A stretch of 64,000 bases of DNA from Clavelina lepadiformis. Taxonomy: Eukaryota > Chordata > Ascidiacea > Aplousobranchia > Clavelinidae. Positions 63,374 through 64,000 of this stretch are shown here, piece after piece. Location: positions 1,738,501-1,802,500 of the forward strand of contig NC_135241.1 in assembly GCF_947623445.1 (NCBI RefSeq), in the 5' to 3' direction. The stretch's first letter is position 1, and every line of letters begins with the position of its first letter. A program made the translations under genes and the position numbers. Under the pieces are notes generated by a model. It had not been told where the DNA came from, searched no databases, and saw only the letters and a program-made list of their open reading frames with translations.

Positions 63374-64000
63374 ATATTTAATTCGGTTTATGTTTTAATA
63401 ATTGAGCCATTATTTTAGGCCTTGAACTCTCTACTCTAATTTACTTCAATTTAGTTTTTTAACTTCCCGTTACAGTGAATATTTTACCAGATTTGTTTCG
63501 TATCAATTGATAACCGGAAAAAAATATTTTTTTTTATATATAGAAATATTATTTTTAAAGTGCATATTCTTGTTAGGCTTCTATGATATAGGTAGGTCAA
63601 AAAAAATAAAATAAAAAAATGGAAACACATTCAGTTGCATAACGTTAACGTGCGCATTGGTGCAAGAACTAGGCTATAGAGTGTTAACCTGGCTAGGGCA
63701 CTGGAGCAGGTTTAAACATTTTACATTTCGGCTGTAAATTCACCCCCAAAATTTAAAATTATATTCCTATTATTTCAACATTACATAACTTTGAGAGATT
63801 AAATTCGATAAAATTAGGCAAACCTTTTAGCCTTAAGTCAATAGCCTGTAGGGTGTTACAGCTCACAGGCTAGCCTATGATGCTCCCGAGAAATCCTCTG
63901 CCCGGATTTTTCTGGCGAATAACTACCGTTTTGCTTTGTATTCTAATGAAGTAGGACGTTATCGTAGTGCAAGTTTTGCCATTACATTTACTGGCGCATT
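63374..64000. other. AT-rich right edge
   Basis: Poly-A and poly-T runs (63525-63620). Nothing else recognised. Confidence 0.4.

Noticed and set aside
1-64000. tRNA genes, CRISPR arrays, bacterial operons
   Set aside because: No cloverleaf with a convincing B box, no regularly spaced repeats of CRISPR type and no operon-like gene packing were found.

Overview
The window looks like nuclear DNA of an invertebrate deuterostome, most likely an ascidian-type tunicate (inference). Host genes are split into many short GT-AG exons with introns of mostly 100-500 bases. One gene is a vertebrate-like heme/CBS-domain cystathionine beta-synthase and another is a CUB/ZP/EGF receptor. Intergenic DNA is AT-rich and full of hAT, piggyBac, Penelope-like and Ty3-type elements. 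No prokaryotic features, CRISPR arrays or tRNAs were seen.

Layout. 208-9081 (-): 5' part of an immunoglobulin-superfamily surface protein that runs off the left edge. 9.1-17.5 kb: long gene-free stretch with a short hAT MITE and a 94-bp tandem repeat. 17519-23260 (-): a complete 17-exon CBS gene (531 codons when the exons are joined). 24.1-25.2 kb: inverted-terminal-repeat element. 28.5-30.1 kb: broken Penelope-like retroelement with a hammerhead-like motif at its end. 30.8-33.2 kb (-): an unrecognised gene for a protein with a Gly/Ala-rich hydrophobic hairpin; it has a paralogue at 41.7-42.9 kb and a decayed exon at 40.8 kb. 44620-48554 (+): a complete 13-exon CUB-ZP-EGF-transmembrane gene (625 codons), directly abutted by a piggyBac remnant whose TTAA target contains the gene's stop codon. 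49943-54454: a whole-looking Ty3/gypsy-type LTR element. 56018-60112 (-): a complete 7-exon gene for a non-RD protein kinase fused to TPR-like helical repeats (1069 codons). 61.6-63.4 kb: an NLR-type leucine-rich-repeat exon, the 3' exons of an unidentified gene, and a coding-like stretch with in-frame stops.

The main large-scale structure is an inverted segmental duplication: arm A about 34.36-40.61 kb, arm B about 54.54-61.79 kb. Each arm carries a U1 snRNA gene; the two 164-nt U1 copies are identical to my reading although the flanks have diverged. Arm A lost about 4.35 kb holding nearly all of the kinase gene, keeping only its last exon, and later received two hAT insertions (1060 and 1000 bp, each with an 8-bp target duplication). 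Arm B still shows the corresponding empty sites. The space between the arms holds the hairpin-protein paralogue, the CUB-ZP receptor and the LTR element.

The non-RD kinase, the NLR-type repeats, the CUB-ZP and Ig receptors and the duplicating hairpin family together suggest a fast-changing defence or recognition region around a housekeeping CBS gene; that functional reading is inference.
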